This document shows, one piece after another, positions 8,459 through 17,136 of a DNA stretch of 41,839 nucleotides. Position 1 is the first letter of the stretch. Each line of letters opens with the position of its first letter. Source of the stretch: Nodularia sp. LEGE 06071 (GTDB lineage Bacteria; Cyanobacteriota; Cyanobacteriia; Cyanobacteriales; Nostocaceae). Where the stretch lies: assembly GCF_015207755.1 (NCBI RefSeq), contig NZ_JADEWH010000025.1:1-41839 (forward strand), in the 5' to 3' direction. Position numbers and translations under genes: made by a program. The notes under the pieces are model-generated. The model ran no database searches. It had not been told where the DNA came from and saw nothing but the letters and a program-made list of their open reading frames with translations.

Positions 8459-10444
8459 TCACGCAACCACACAGACCAACCTAAAACCAAGATTGCTACC
8501 ACGACCCGTGCGCTCGAACCTATGGCGAGCAGCAGATCGGCAGGCTTTGGCATCGTTGTACCACGAGCCGCCGCGTAACATAGAATTATTATCATTACTA
8601 CTAAGGTATGCGCTACCGTCTGTGGGCGCTTCTTCGTAATTTTCTTTATATGTATCTTGACACCATTCCCAGACATTACCGTGCATATCGTATAAGCCGA
8701 AAGAGTTAGGTGGAAATTGTCCTACGGGTGTTGTCATCTCACGAAATTCACCTTTTGGCCCATTGCCGTAATTGCCTGGGTATAATTTACCCTGATCATC
8801 GCGGTCTGTTCCTCGATAGTTTGCTAAATCAGTGGTAATCGTTTCACCAAAATAGAAGGGTGTAGCTGTTCCCGCACGACAAGCATATTCCCATTCGGCT
8901 TCGCTGGGTAGCCTGTAGGTTTTTCCTGTCTTTTCACTCAACTTTTGACAAAACTCTACGGCATCATTCCAATTTACTAGTTCTACAGGTCGTTTATCAC
9001 CTTTGAATTTAGCAGGATTTTCCCCCATAATTGCTTGATACTGTGACTGAGTAACTTGATATTTACCCATGAAAAACCCAGGGACTGTTACCTGACGCTG
9101 GGGATTTTCACGATTCAATCGTCCCTCCTCTCCTACTGGTGAACCCATTGTAAATGTTCCCCCTGGTATCTGCATCATTTCCAAGGTGATACCATTCCCT
9201 AAATCCTCAACAAAGTATTCTGCTTGGCTGCTGGGGCGATTGGTGATTTTTCCTTGTGCGTTCACAGTCACAGTTTCAAATGAAAAGGTTTGCAGCGATA
9301 AACCGGGGTTCTGTCCTCCTGAAATATATTCCCACAGATGTGGCGTTACAATTGCCAAACCTAACCCACCAGCCCCCATACCCACAGTTTGAATTATTCG
9401 CCGTCGTGACCAGTTAGCTATTATTGGTAACTGTGGTGAAGAATTTTTTAACTGTATTGGAGTAGTGGGTCTTTGACTTGTTCCCTTACTAGAATTGTCT
9501 GGAATTGATTGCTGAGGCAAATCAGGATGAGAAGAATTATTTCGTAACTGTTCAATCTTTTGTAATGCTCTCACCGCTTCTATATCCTGTCCTAAAGCAG
9601 CTGCCAACACTCGAATCCATAACTGCTCTGCTAAATCTAGATTACCTTCGTCTTTTGCGCGATAAGCATCAGTTTTAAGTGTGGCAATATCCGCTAAAGT
9701 TGCATATTGAGGTACAAGTATTAGATGAGATTTATTTACAGGCTCGGCAATCACATAAGGCGTTTGCCTCCCGTGATTATATTCACTAACAATTTCAGGG
9801 ACACGAACATTTAAATACTGGTTCAATCTTTCAACAGTGGCACATTTACCTTGAATTCCTAACCCTTCTAGTAAGGCCGTGGTGAAAGCACCTTGTTGTA
9901 ATGCTTCAATTTCATAAGAATATTCCTGGGGACTACAGGAAAATATGCTGATAACTCCTTGTTGACGTGCTTCTTCAGCCGCTTGTCGTCCAATACCTTC
10001 ACCTGCACGAGTACTTAAACTACGACAAGCATCCAACATCAAAACCACATTATCAGCACCACAGCGACGCAGGCGTTCAGTGACATAATTAATGGCAATT
10101 GCTGTATTTGGGATATCTTCTGGGTCGCCATCGCAGGGTATGAGATAATCACGTCCAGCGTGTCTAATGCCATGACCACTGAAGAAAAACCAAAAGTTAT
10201 CACCCGCACTCATGAAAGGATTTTCAAATAACTGCCGCAAAACTCGTAGCAAGTTAGCACGATTTGGGCGAGTCGATTTTCCGTCAATATCAGGGGAGTC
10301 ATCCGAGAAGAAATATATCTGCTCAAACCCTGCCTGATTTTGGAGAAACTGCTGGATTAACTGTGCATCCCGTTTGGCATAATTTAGCGGTTGCAAATAA
10401 TCATATCGGTTAATGCCGATCGCGATCGCCCAATTTTTTACCAT
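8459..10444 (-). CDS. Caspase (peptidase C14) fused to FGE-sulfatase/C-type-lectin-fold domain
   Basis: A 661-residue fusion. Residues 1-240 are a caspase-like p20 domain with catalytic His91 (FSGHGIRH) and Cys140 (LMLDACRS). A helical linker (about 250-305) and a low-complexity stretch follow, then a hydrophobic segment (about 350-370) that may anchor it in a membrane. Residues 415-661 form an FGE-sulfatase domain (GGTFTMGS, RLPSEAEWEYACRAGT, GLYDMHGNVWEWC, LRGGSW, GFRLVC). Cyanobacterial orthocaspases of this build are known and are thought to be stress or conflict proteases. The final 40 residues differ from the usual Asn-rich family ending exactly at the positions a diversity-generating retroelement would alter. 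The start lies 1 base after the stop of the small gene upstream, so the two are co-transcribed. Confidence 0.92.
   Translation of the reverse strand: MVKNWAIAIGINRYDYLQPLNYAKRDAQLIQQFLQNQAGFEQIYFFSDDSPDIDGKSTRPNRANLLRVLRQLFENPFMSAGDNFWFFFSGHGIRHAGRDYLIPCDGDPEDIPNTAIAINYVTERLRRCGADNVVLMLDACRSLSTRAGEGIGRQAAEEARQQGVISIFSCSPQEYSYEIEALQQGAFTTALLEGLGIQGKCATVERLNQYLNVRVPEIVSEYNHGRQTPYVIAEPVNKSHLILVPQYATLADIATLKTDAYRAKDEGNLDLAEQLWIRVLAAALGQDIEAVRALQKIEQLRNNSSHPDLPQQSIPDNSSKGTSQRPTTPIQLKNSSPQLPIIANWSRRRIIQTVGMGAGGLGLAIVTPHLWEYISGGQNPGLSLQTFSFETVTVNAQGKITNRPSSQAEYFVEDLGNGITLEMMQIPGGTFTMGSPVGEEGRLNRENPQRQVTVPGFFMGKYQVTQSQYQAIMGENPAKFKGDKRPVELVNWNDAVEFCQKLSEKTGKTYRLPSEAEWEYACRAGTATPFYFGETITTDLANYRGTDRDDQGKLYPGNYGNGPKGEFREMTTPVGQFPPNSFGLYDMHGNVWEWCQDTYKENYEEAPTDGSAYLSSNDNNSMLRGGSWYNDAKACRSAARHRFERTGRGSNLGFRLVCVVA
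8471..8563 (-). other. Candidate DGR variable region
   Basis: This covers residues 628-658 of the caspase/FGE protein (WYNDAKACRS to GFRLVC). The invariant residues of the family (W, CRSA, R, GFR) are kept, while positions that are usually AAC/AAT Asn codons are TAC, GAT, GCC, GCT, CAT, TTC, GGT or AGC. These differ at the first two bases and keep the final C or T, as expected for adenine-directed mutagenesis. No template repeat or reverse transcriptase is in this window, so any such system would have to act from elsewhere. This is an inference from the codon pattern. Confidence 0.5.
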
Positions 10445-10445
10445 C

Positions 10446-10832
10446 TCACTTTGGCTCTTGCCGTTTAAAGGTCAGTTTGATTGCTCCTTTACCCCCAGCT
10501 TTTGCACCATTGCCAATTAATTTAACTTCTCCCTCACCGCTAATTTCTACCGATAACTCAATTTGGTCTAACTGCATCCCAGAGTTAACTTTAGCTTGTT
10601 GTTCTGCACGGTTAAATAAGCGCCCTACCACTTGCAAAAAGTGGGTCATTTCTTGCTCTAATTTTTGAGTGCTAACCTGAACAGCATCTCCTACCCGTTT
10701 CCTGGTATCCTTTGGAGGTTCTTCGCTCCAGCTTCTTGTAGTGGTAGTCCCGCTTTTCACGCCGTTAGAAGTCGAAATTTGGGGAGTGTCATCGGTAACA
10801 ATCCAAATGCTGTCTGAAGGTGTGTCTAACAT
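10446..10832 (-). CDS. Small protease-partner-like protein (Pepco/TCAD-type)
   Basis: A 128-residue protein with a disordered Ser/Thr-rich start (1-45), a helix (about 47-85, VGDAVQVSTQKLEQEMTHFL) and a Gly-rich beta segment at the end (IELSVEISGEGEVKLIGNGA, then KGAIKLTFKRQ). It has no signal peptide or membrane segment. The beta segment resembles small domains described as co-occurring with trypsin-like or caspase-like proteases in bacterial conflict systems. That match is from memory and is not certain. Its stop codon is 1 base before the start of the caspase/FGE gene, which strongly suggests translational coupling and a shared function, for example as adaptor or regulator of the protease. 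Confidence 0.75.
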   Translation of the reverse strand: MLDTPSDSIWIVTDDTPQISTSNGVKSGTTTTRSWSEEPPKDTRKRVGDAVQVSTQKLEQEMTHFLQVVGRLFNRAEQQAKVNSGMQLDQIELSVEISGEGEVKLIGNGAKAGGKGAIKLTFKRQEPK

Positions 10833-11221
10833 GATAATTTAGGTATCTATCTGAAATTTTCCCACAAATATCCATACAACGGTAGAAATGGCGATTTCGA
10901 GAAAATGCTAGCTAGGCAAGTCCTAACAATGGCCTGGAAATAAGTTACTAGTACAAGTCGGCGAAAATAAACAAACCATTCAAAATCCATGAAAAGCCCA
11001 TATTATAAGCTTTTTGACTTTTGACTTTTGACTTTTGACTTTTGACTTCCGCCTTGCGGTACTAGGCTATTAGATCAAGTATTCTCCACAAGACTAAGAT
11101 TCACTTGATTACCATTTTTAAGTTTTCAAGTCAAGATATAGTTAGATAATTCATGGAAATTTTATATTGTCAAGTAAGAAACACGAAAAAATTCAAAAAC
11201 TAGATATATTCAGGAAAATTA
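10833..11221. other. Divergent promoter spacer with heptamer repeats
   Basis: This gap separates the caspase operon (minus) and rsmA (plus). It contains the TTTTGAC tandem array listed separately. The remainder is AT-rich and must hold promoters for both directions, but I cannot choose clear boxes. Confidence 0.5.
11012..11046. repeat. Tandem heptamer repeat (TTTTGAC x5)
   Basis: Five perfect copies of TTTTGAC follow each other and are directly followed by TTCCGCCTTGCGG. This is a short tandemly repeated sequence of the type common in Nostoc genomes. The same unit with the same flank occurs in inverse orientation at 37904-37933. Confidence 0.9.
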
Positions 11222-12040
11222 ATGATTAGACCGCGCAAGTCCTTTGCTCAACATTGGCTCAAAAGTGAAAAGGCACTGGATGCAATTATTAAAGCAGCAG
11301 AATGTCACCAGAGCGATGATCGCGTTTTGGAAATCGGCCCAGGTACCGGCATTCTGACTCGGCGTTTACTCCCCTTGGTGCGATCGCTTGTCGCAGTAGA
11401 AATAGACTTGGATTTGTGCAAACAGTTAGCCAAGCAACTCGGTAAAAAAGATAACTTTTTACTCTTGCAAGGAGATTTCCTCACCTTAGATTTAGCATCT
11501 CCTTTAGCAGCCTTTCCCAACTTTCAAAAGCCCAATAAAGTCGTAGCGAATATCCCCTACAACATCACAGGGCCAATCATCGAGAAATTGTTAGGGACGA
11601 TCGCCAACCCCAACCCAGAACCATTTGACTCCATCGTCCTACTAGTGCAGAAGGAAGTAGCCGACAGATTGTATGCTAACCCTGGTTCCCGAACTTTTGG
11701 GGCTTTGAGTGTGCGGGTGCAGTATTTAGCTGATTGTGAATTTATTTGCACCGTTCCCGCAGCTGCATTTTACCCACCACCAAAGGTAGACTCAGCAGTT
11801 GTGCGGTTGCGTCCCCGACAGATAGAAACAGTAGTACATAACCCCCGCAAATTTGAGAATTTGGTAAAACTGGGATTTGGGGCGAAACGCAAAATGTTAA
11901 GAAATAATTTGCAATCGGTTGTTGAACGCGATCGCCTGACCCACTTACTGGAACAATTAGAAATAAATCCCCAAGTTCGAGCCGAAGACCTCAGCGTTCA
12001 GCAATGGGTAACATTAACTAATTTACTCACAACTGAGTAA
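11222..12040 (+). CDS. rsmA: 16S rRNA (adenine1518/1519-N6)-dimethyltransferase
   Basis: A 272-residue protein that dimethylates two adjacent adenines in the 3' hairpin of 16S rRNA during 30S maturation (KsgA). It begins RKSFAQHWLKS, as family members do. It has the SAM-binding motif LEIGPGTGILT (about residues 37-47) and the NIPYNIT motif (about 110-116), which contacts the target adenine. Length and start are normal. Only 19 bases separate it from ispE, an order I regard as usual in cyanobacteria, so co-transcription is likely. Confidence 0.97.
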   Translation: MIRPRKSFAQHWLKSEKALDAIIKAAECHQSDDRVLEIGPGTGILTRRLLPLVRSLVAVEIDLDLCKQLAKQLGKKDNFLLLQGDFLTLDLASPLAAFPNFQKPNKVVANIPYNITGPIIEKLLGTIANPNPEPFDSIVLLVQKEVADRLYANPGSRTFGALSVRVQYLADCEFICTVPAAAFYPPPKVDSAVVRLRPRQIETVVHNPRKFENLVKLGFGAKRKMLRNNLQSVVERDRLTHLLEQLEINPQVRAEDLSVQQWVTLTNLLTTE

Positions 12041-12059
12041 CTACAATTCAGCACTCAAA

Positions 12060-13013
12060 ATGCGTTCATACACTTTAATTGCTCCCGCCAAAATCAACTT
12101 ATATCTGGAAATCATCAGCGATCGTCCCGATGGTTATCACGAGTTAGCTATGATACTGCAAAGTATCGACCTCGCCGACGAAATTAATGTTCAATCCCTA
12201 AGCACAGAAGGGATTTTCGTCAACTGTAACCACCCACAAGTACCCACAGATAAAAGTAATCTAGCATACCGAGCAGCCGCACTCATGGCGGCGCAATTTC
12301 CCGAAGCCTTGGCTAAATATGGGGGTGTAGAAATTACAATTAACAAGCACATTCCCGTAGCCGCTGGGTTAGCGGGAGGTTCGACAAATGCCGCAGCCGT
12401 ATTGGTGGGGATAGATTTACTGTGGAATCTGGGACTAACGAAATTAGAATTAGAAGAACTGGGTGCTAATCTGGGTTCAGATGTCCCATTTTGTGTTGCG
12501 GGTGGAACAGTGATTGCTACAGGTAGAGGTGAGCAACTTTCGCCTTTAGCAAATTTGGATACTATATATATAGTATTGGCGAAATATCGCAGCCTTGAAG
12601 TTTCCACAGCTTGGGCGTACAAAACCTATCGCCAAGAATTTAGCAGTTCTTATCTCAGAGATACGGAAAATTTAGCAGCGCGTGCAGCCGCAGTTCATTC
12701 GGGAGAAATAGTTAAAGCTATCCTGAATCAAGATACCGGAGAAATTGCCCAAAAGCTGCACAATGATTTAGAGCGTGTAGTCTTACCAGCTTATCCACAA
12801 GTTTTACAACTGCGAGAACTCTTTGCTACTCAAGCAGGCGTTTTAGGAACAATGATGTCTGGTTCTGGCCCCACAGTGTTTGCCCTCGTGGAGTCTGAAG
12901 AACAAGCACAAGCAGTAATGCTACAGATGAGAGCGGCAATTCCTGATCACGATTTAGAATTGTTTGTGACGCGGACAATTACACATGGCATTCAGGTAGC
13001 ATCATCAACTTAA
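12060..13013 (+). CDS. ispE: 4-diphosphocytidyl-2-C-methyl-D-erythritol kinase
   Basis: A 317-residue GHMP kinase of the MEP isoprenoid pathway, needed here for carotenoids, phytol and quinones. The N-terminus APAKINLYLEI carries the catalytic Lys11 region, residues 98-112 hold the ATP loop PVAAGLAGGSTNAAA, and GSDVPFC and MSGSGPT follow. Length is typical. It lies second in the rsmA-ispE-DUF3082 set. Confidence 0.97.
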   Translation: MRSYTLIAPAKINLYLEIISDRPDGYHELAMILQSIDLADEINVQSLSTEGIFVNCNHPQVPTDKSNLAYRAAALMAAQFPEALAKYGGVEITINKHIPVAAGLAGGSTNAAAVLVGIDLLWNLGLTKLELEELGANLGSDVPFCVAGGTVIATGRGEQLSPLANLDTIYIVLAKYRSLEVSTAWAYKTYRQEFSSSYLRDTENLAARAAAVHSGEIVKAILNQDTGEIAQKLHNDLERVVLPAYPQVLQLRELFATQAGVLGTMMSGSGPTVFALVESEEQAQAVMLQMRAAIPDHDLELFVTRTITHGIQVASST

Positions 13014-13058
13014 GGAAGTTTTTTTCCTTGCACCAAGACACTAAGACACAAAGAAGAA

Positions 13059-13379
13059 ATGAGTGATTCAAAAGTAACACAATCAGAAGCTCAAACCCAG
13101 GTTCCGCCGACTCCCTTACGTTGTATAACGGGAGCGGTATTTGCTGGCGGGTTAGGATATGCGATGTATTTGCTGATGATATCCATAGCGACAACTTTTG
13201 CGGCTAAACCTATTCATTCAGATAACCCAATGGTGGTGAATATTGGCTCTGCTGTTCGGACTTTGGTTGTAGGTGTAGTTGCTTTGGGAACTGGGATATT
13301 TGGGATAGTTGCAATTGGTTTGTTAGCTTTGGCAATCCAATTAGTGGTGCAGCAATTGACAAAGCCCAAAAACAGTTAA
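13059..13379 (+). CDS. DUF3082 membrane protein
   Basis: A 106-residue protein with a polar start, one hydrophobic segment at about residues 27-48 (GAVFAGGLGYAMYLLMISIA) and a second at about 65-97. It fits the cyanobacterial DUF3082 family, whose function is unknown, and its position after ispE agrees with my memory of that family's usual place. An AAGAAG stretch 5 bases before the ATG can serve as binding site. Its stop codon overlaps the end of the convergent response-regulator gene by 4 bases. Confidence 0.85.
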   Translation: MSDSKVTQSEAQTQVPPTPLRCITGAVFAGGLGYAMYLLMISIATTFAAKPIHSDNPMVVNIGSAVRTLVVGVVALGTGIFGIVAIGLLALAIQLVVQQLTKPKNS

Positions 13380-14260
13380 CCTCGACCTAAAGGTGCATAG
13401 TTTTCATATTGAGGCTGAATATTGAGCAATTGCGGCGGCTCATGACTCGAAATTTGAGAAAATTGATTTTGGTTTCTCCAAGTTTTGGGAGGTATGCCGT
13501 GATCTTGACGAAACTGGCGGGAGAAATGACAAGCATTTTGATAGCCCAGGGCTGTAGCAATCTGCTCAATTGTCTGGTCACTATCCCTCAATAAGAGACG
13601 GGCTGCGGCCATGCGGCGCTTGACTATCCAACCATTAACAGTTTCACCTGTTTTTTTCTTGACTCTACTTGTTAAGTAAGCTGGTGAATAACCCACCGCT
13701 TCAGCCACAGTAGATAAAGTAATTCCTCGATGATAATTAGCTTCAATGTAATCGAAAACTTCTTTGAGATGGGGAATCGGCGGAAAGATTAACTCAGAGG
13801 TGACAGACTTCGTTGTCTGTGCGGGTACTGATTCTGGCATTTGATGAGATTTAGTCGCATACCAGTAATGCAAAAGTGATTGCTTTTCCAATCGGATGGC
13901 GATCGCTTTGAGTAATTGCTCTAAAGTAGAAGGTTTAGTCAGATAGTCATCTGCGCCCAACTCCATACCTTTACGAACATCTGTCTGATGATCGCTACCA
14001 GTGAGAAAAATGAAGGGAATAATCGCAGTCACAGGATCTTGGCGCATCCTCTGGAGAACGCTATAACCATCCATATCTGGCATGACAATATCGCAAATCA
14101 CCAAATCGGGTAAATAGGTTTGTGCTTTTTCCACACCAACACGACCATTTTCTGCACCTATGGTTTTAAAACCTTCAGCCTCAAGTCCCCTGACATAAAG
14201 ACTGCGGGTACTAGCATGATCTTCAATTATGAGAATTGTTTTCGGAGATTCCTGGATCAT
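13376..14260 (-). CDS. Response regulator with AraC-type DNA-binding domain
   Basis: A 294-residue regulator. The receiver domain covers residues 7-125, with acidic pair ED13-14, phospho-acceptor Asp57 (VICDIVMPDMDG) and a Lys near 108. After a linker, an AraC/XylS double helix-turn-helix runs from about residue 165 to 265 (TLSTVAEAVGYSPAYLTSRV and QIATALGYQNACHFSRQFR). It should bind DNA when phosphorylated. The PAS kinase 54 bases upstream on the same strand is the obvious partner. Confidence 0.95.
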   Translation of the reverse strand: MIQESPKTILIIEDHASTRSLYVRGLEAEGFKTIGAENGRVGVEKAQTYLPDLVICDIVMPDMDGYSVLQRMRQDPVTAIIPFIFLTGSDHQTDVRKGMELGADDYLTKPSTLEQLLKAIAIRLEKQSLLHYWYATKSHQMPESVPAQTTKSVTSELIFPPIPHLKEVFDYIEANYHRGITLSTVAEAVGYSPAYLTSRVKKKTGETVNGWIVKRRMAAARLLLRDSDQTIEQIATALGYQNACHFSRQFRQDHGIPPKTWRNQNQFSQISSHEPPQLLNIQPQYENYAPLGRG

Positions 14261-14314
14261 TTTTTTATCTCTAGGATTTTAGGCAAAGAACAATTAGCAA
14301 ACACTCTACTGAAC

Positions 14315-15847
14315 TCATAACTTTGATTTGACTGCTGGTAACATGATGGTAAATGTGGTACTCACACCAACTTCACTTTCCACAGCAATGTGACCACTAT
14401 GTAAGTCCACAAGGGTTTTGACAATGGATAACCCTAGTCCAGTACCTGGTAGATGATGAATATTGCTACCTCGATAAAATGGCTCAAATAATCGCTGTCT
14501 ATCAGCAACAGGAATGCCAACACCCCTATCTGTAACCTGGAAAACTACTTTCCCACATTCACAAAAGAGTTTAAAATCAATCACGCTGCCAATAGGAGAA
14601 TATTTCATGGCATTGTCGAGTAAGTTTGAGATGATCGGTTCCAGCAGTTTTTGATCCATACAGGCTGTGATGTAGCTACCTTGACGCACAAAATTTATGC
14701 GGTTCTCGCTACTATTTGTCTGGATTTGGGCAATTAAATCATGGCAGAACTCAACCAAATTGAGGGGTTTGGCATCATAGTTGACCTTGGCGGCTTCTGC
14801 TTTGGCGAAGAACAGAATATCATCCAACATTTTGGTGAGCTGTTCAACACCTGATTGAATGTGATCAAGTAATGGTCGTGTTTTTTCCTCCTGAGATTCA
14901 TGAATCTGTCTTTTGAGTAAACTATTAGAGAATGAAACCACATTTAGTGGGGTGCGGAATTGATGGCAAACCATAGACATGAAGTGCGCTTTCAGTTCGC
15001 TGAGTTGTTTGGTTTTTTCTAAAGTTTGATTCAGATCCGATTCTGCTTGTTTATATTCAGTAATATCAATACCTGTAATCATTTCAACTGGTGTTTCTTG
15101 CTCATCCAACTTTGCGACTGCACAAGCTAACCAGCGTTCTGTGCCGTTTTTCTCCAGAATCTTGATTTCCTGGTATTCTAAATCCTTATTATGTACCTGC
15201 TTACGCTTTTGATTTTTGAACAATTGGCGCGCATCAAATCCTGTTAGTAGATCATCTTTTGTATAGCCAGTCAGGACTTCTGCCGCCCGATTCATGTAAG
15301 ATAAATCCCAGCCCTGAATTAGAAAAATGCTCGCATTTGTGGTTTTGGCCAAAGTACACCAGCTAGCTTCATTCAACTGTGGTAATTCTTCTGTGGGCTG
15401 GAATGGAGTCACATCCCAAATGCTCCATACTCTACCGATAATTTTACCCTCCAGCCACTGCGGCTGAGAGTATTGAGCAAAAATTCTCCCATCCTTTAAC
15501 TCTAAAATATCGTAGCTGTCCAAATCAGATTGACTGGATACTTCCCGCATCACCTGGCCATAGGCTTCTGGATATTTTAGCTCCTGCTCGAAAAAAGCTT
15601 GGCATTGAAGATAGTTGCTGGATAATATCAGAGAATTTGGAATCTGCCACATATCGACAAATTTCTGATTAAAACCGAGAATATCTCCTTTTAGACTCAC
15701 TGCAATAATGCCATGAGCCGTAGATTCCAGGGTAGAACGCAGTAGAGAAAGGGACTTTTGGAGCTGTACCTCCTTGTGCTTCAGTTCAGCAATTTCTTGT
15801 TGTAAATGCTTTTGAGTATTTTGTAATTCGTCAATCCACTGGTACAT
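14315..15847 (-). CDS. PAS sensor histidine kinase, partner of the AraC-type regulator
   Basis: A 510-residue soluble kinase: N-terminal coiled coil (1-35), two PAS modules (about 35-150 and 165-275), a phospho-acceptor His295 in MVCHQFRTPL, and an ATPase domain with NLLDNAMKYSP, DRGVGI and GTGLGLS. The H-box type differs from the GIAHEINNP type of the two kinases at 1366-8076. The first PAS module is clearly homologous to the second PAS module of the kinase at 1366 (shared NQKF..MW, DSYD.LEL.DGR.F.QYS and IIGRVWS). GGGGAG stands 4 bases before the ATG. It is probably co-transcribed with the downstream regulator. Confidence 0.95.
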   Translation of the reverse strand: MYQWIDELQNTQKHLQQEIAELKHKEVQLQKSLSLLRSTLESTAHGIIAVSLKGDILGFNQKFVDMWQIPNSLILSSNYLQCQAFFEQELKYPEAYGQVMREVSSQSDLDSYDILELKDGRIFAQYSQPQWLEGKIIGRVWSIWDVTPFQPTEELPQLNEASWCTLAKTTNASIFLIQGWDLSYMNRAAEVLTGYTKDDLLTGFDARQLFKNQKRKQVHNKDLEYQEIKILEKNGTERWLACAVAKLDEQETPVEMITGIDITEYKQAESDLNQTLEKTKQLSELKAHFMSMVCHQFRTPLNVVSFSNSLLKRQIHESQEEKTRPLLDHIQSGVEQLTKMLDDILFFAKAEAAKVNYDAKPLNLVEFCHDLIAQIQTNSSENRINFVRQGSYITACMDQKLLEPIISNLLDNAMKYSPIGSVIDFKLFCECGKVVFQVTDRGVGIPVADRQRLFEPFYRGSNIHHLPGTGLGLSIVKTLVDLHSGHIAVESEVGVSTTFTIMLPAVKSKL

Positions 15848-15915
15848 ACTCCCCTCTACTACTTGATCACTTCTCTCACAGCCAAAGCTAGAGTCAATCT
15901 CCCGGCTTTAATTAT

Positions 15916-16320
15916 CTATGTAGGTAAAGGTAGTTTCCAGTAAAAGGATTCGGTTTCCTGAGTGCGATCGGCAAAGCCCCGCCAGAGGCGATCGGCATCG
16001 CCAAATTTTAATCTGAAATAACCTGGTAATGTGAACGTAGATATATCGGATTGGGCTAACATACTTCGCCCTCGCTTTAACCAATAGTGTCGCAAAAAAC
16101 TTGCATTTTCCAGTTTTATGGAAAGTAATTTCTGATGGGTATATTTAAGCTGCTTGTACAATGTTGCGTCTTGAGCAGAAAGAAACTGTGCGGTTTGTAC
16201 TAAATAAAAAGCAGCGTTTATAGATTGATTGATCAATAAAATAGCAAATTTCAGATTCGCTTCTGGCTTTAGTGCTAATGGATAAGAGGATGTCGCTAAT
16301 TTATAATTGCCAGCATTCAT
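15916..16320 (-). CDS. Unknown 134-residue helical protein
   Basis: I do not recognise this protein. The first 100 residues are predicted mainly helical (LKFAILLINQSINAAFYLVQ and onward), with no signal peptide and no clear membrane span. The C-terminus DADRLWRGFADRTQE is encoded by a HIP1-containing repeat-like stretch (about 15963-16002) and looks like an inserted peptide. The gene ends 68 bases before the PAS kinase on the same strand, so it may be in the same transcript. Confidence 0.6.
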   Translation of the reverse strand: MNAGNYKLATSSYPLALKPEANLKFAILLINQSINAAFYLVQTAQFLSAQDATLYKQLKYTHQKLLSIKLENASFLRHYWLKRGRSMLAQSDISTFTLPGYFRLKFGDADRLWRGFADRTQETESFYWKLPLPT

Positions 16321-17010
16321 ATCCCTACTCGCTATTTTTTATCAATTGGTAATCGAGTCACAAAATATTTGATAATCACAACTTCTTAAAAGTGCTGATT
16401 AATCGACGCTTTTAAACAAAATAAATTTAATTATAAATATTTCCAGGTTACTTACTACTCCTCACCTGATTTTATCAATATAAATTAGGTGCATTCAACT
16501 TATTTACATAAATAAACAAGTAATTAAATGAGATTACGTTGCAGAGAAAAATATCTACTTGCCAAAAACTGATTCAAAATAACACTCTTATGTCCAATAT
16601 AATTTAGATAGTATTGCTCTATAATCTTGAGATTAAATAGACAATTTGTTAATCATAAATTACACTTCCATTATTTTACTCATTTAGATATATAACTATA
16701 AAATAATCTGCTTAGTCATCTGTCATGAGATATACCTTTTTTTTTACAATCATATACGTATGACCAGAACATCTCTCAAAAGTTATAGAAATTGTAACAA
16801 CTTAATGTATCGATAATCACAAAATTTTGAACGCCAGAAATATGGGGTAGCAAAAAAACATCGTCAGATGCTCAATGCTTGTTGCTGTTTTTTGCCCGCA
16901 ATCTATTGACTAGCTTTAAAATCGCTCAAGTTGGGAAAATCTAAATATTTTTTTTGTATAAATATAGACTACATACATATAGAACTAGTTAAAGACTATA
17001 ACCAGCAATT

Positions 17011-17136
17011 ATGGCAATGAGTACATTACTAATTGGGACTTACAAGGTTGAGCGCCAGTGCGAATATTGGGCATTTGTAGTTGAAACAACACCATGTGTC
17101 CCAAAACCATGTTTCCAAAAGCACATTTTTGATTAA
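17011..17136 (+). CDS. Possible small Cys-containing peptide (41 aa)
   Basis: A 41-codon frame starts MAMSTLLIGTYKVERQCEYW and contains three cysteines, two of them in CVPKPC. There is no obvious ribosome binding site and I recognise no family. Its codons are less AT-rich than the surrounding spacer, which is the main argument for it being real. Confidence 0.3.
   Translation: MAMSTLLIGTYKVERQCEYWAFVVETTPCVPKPCFQKHIFD

Noticed and set aside
8326-8676. Frames overlapping the 3' end of the caspase/FGE gene on both strands
   Set aside because: They are shadows made possible by the higher G+C of that region; the FGE domain frame is clear.
11012-11046. Tandem heptamers as a CRISPR array
   Set aside because: Units are 7 bases with no spacers, so it is a simple tandem repeat.
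8077-11221. A local DGR template repeat or reverse transcriptase near the candidate variable region
   Set aside because: No reverse transcriptase-like protein and no A-rich copy of the variable region was found in the window, so any such system must be elsewhere.
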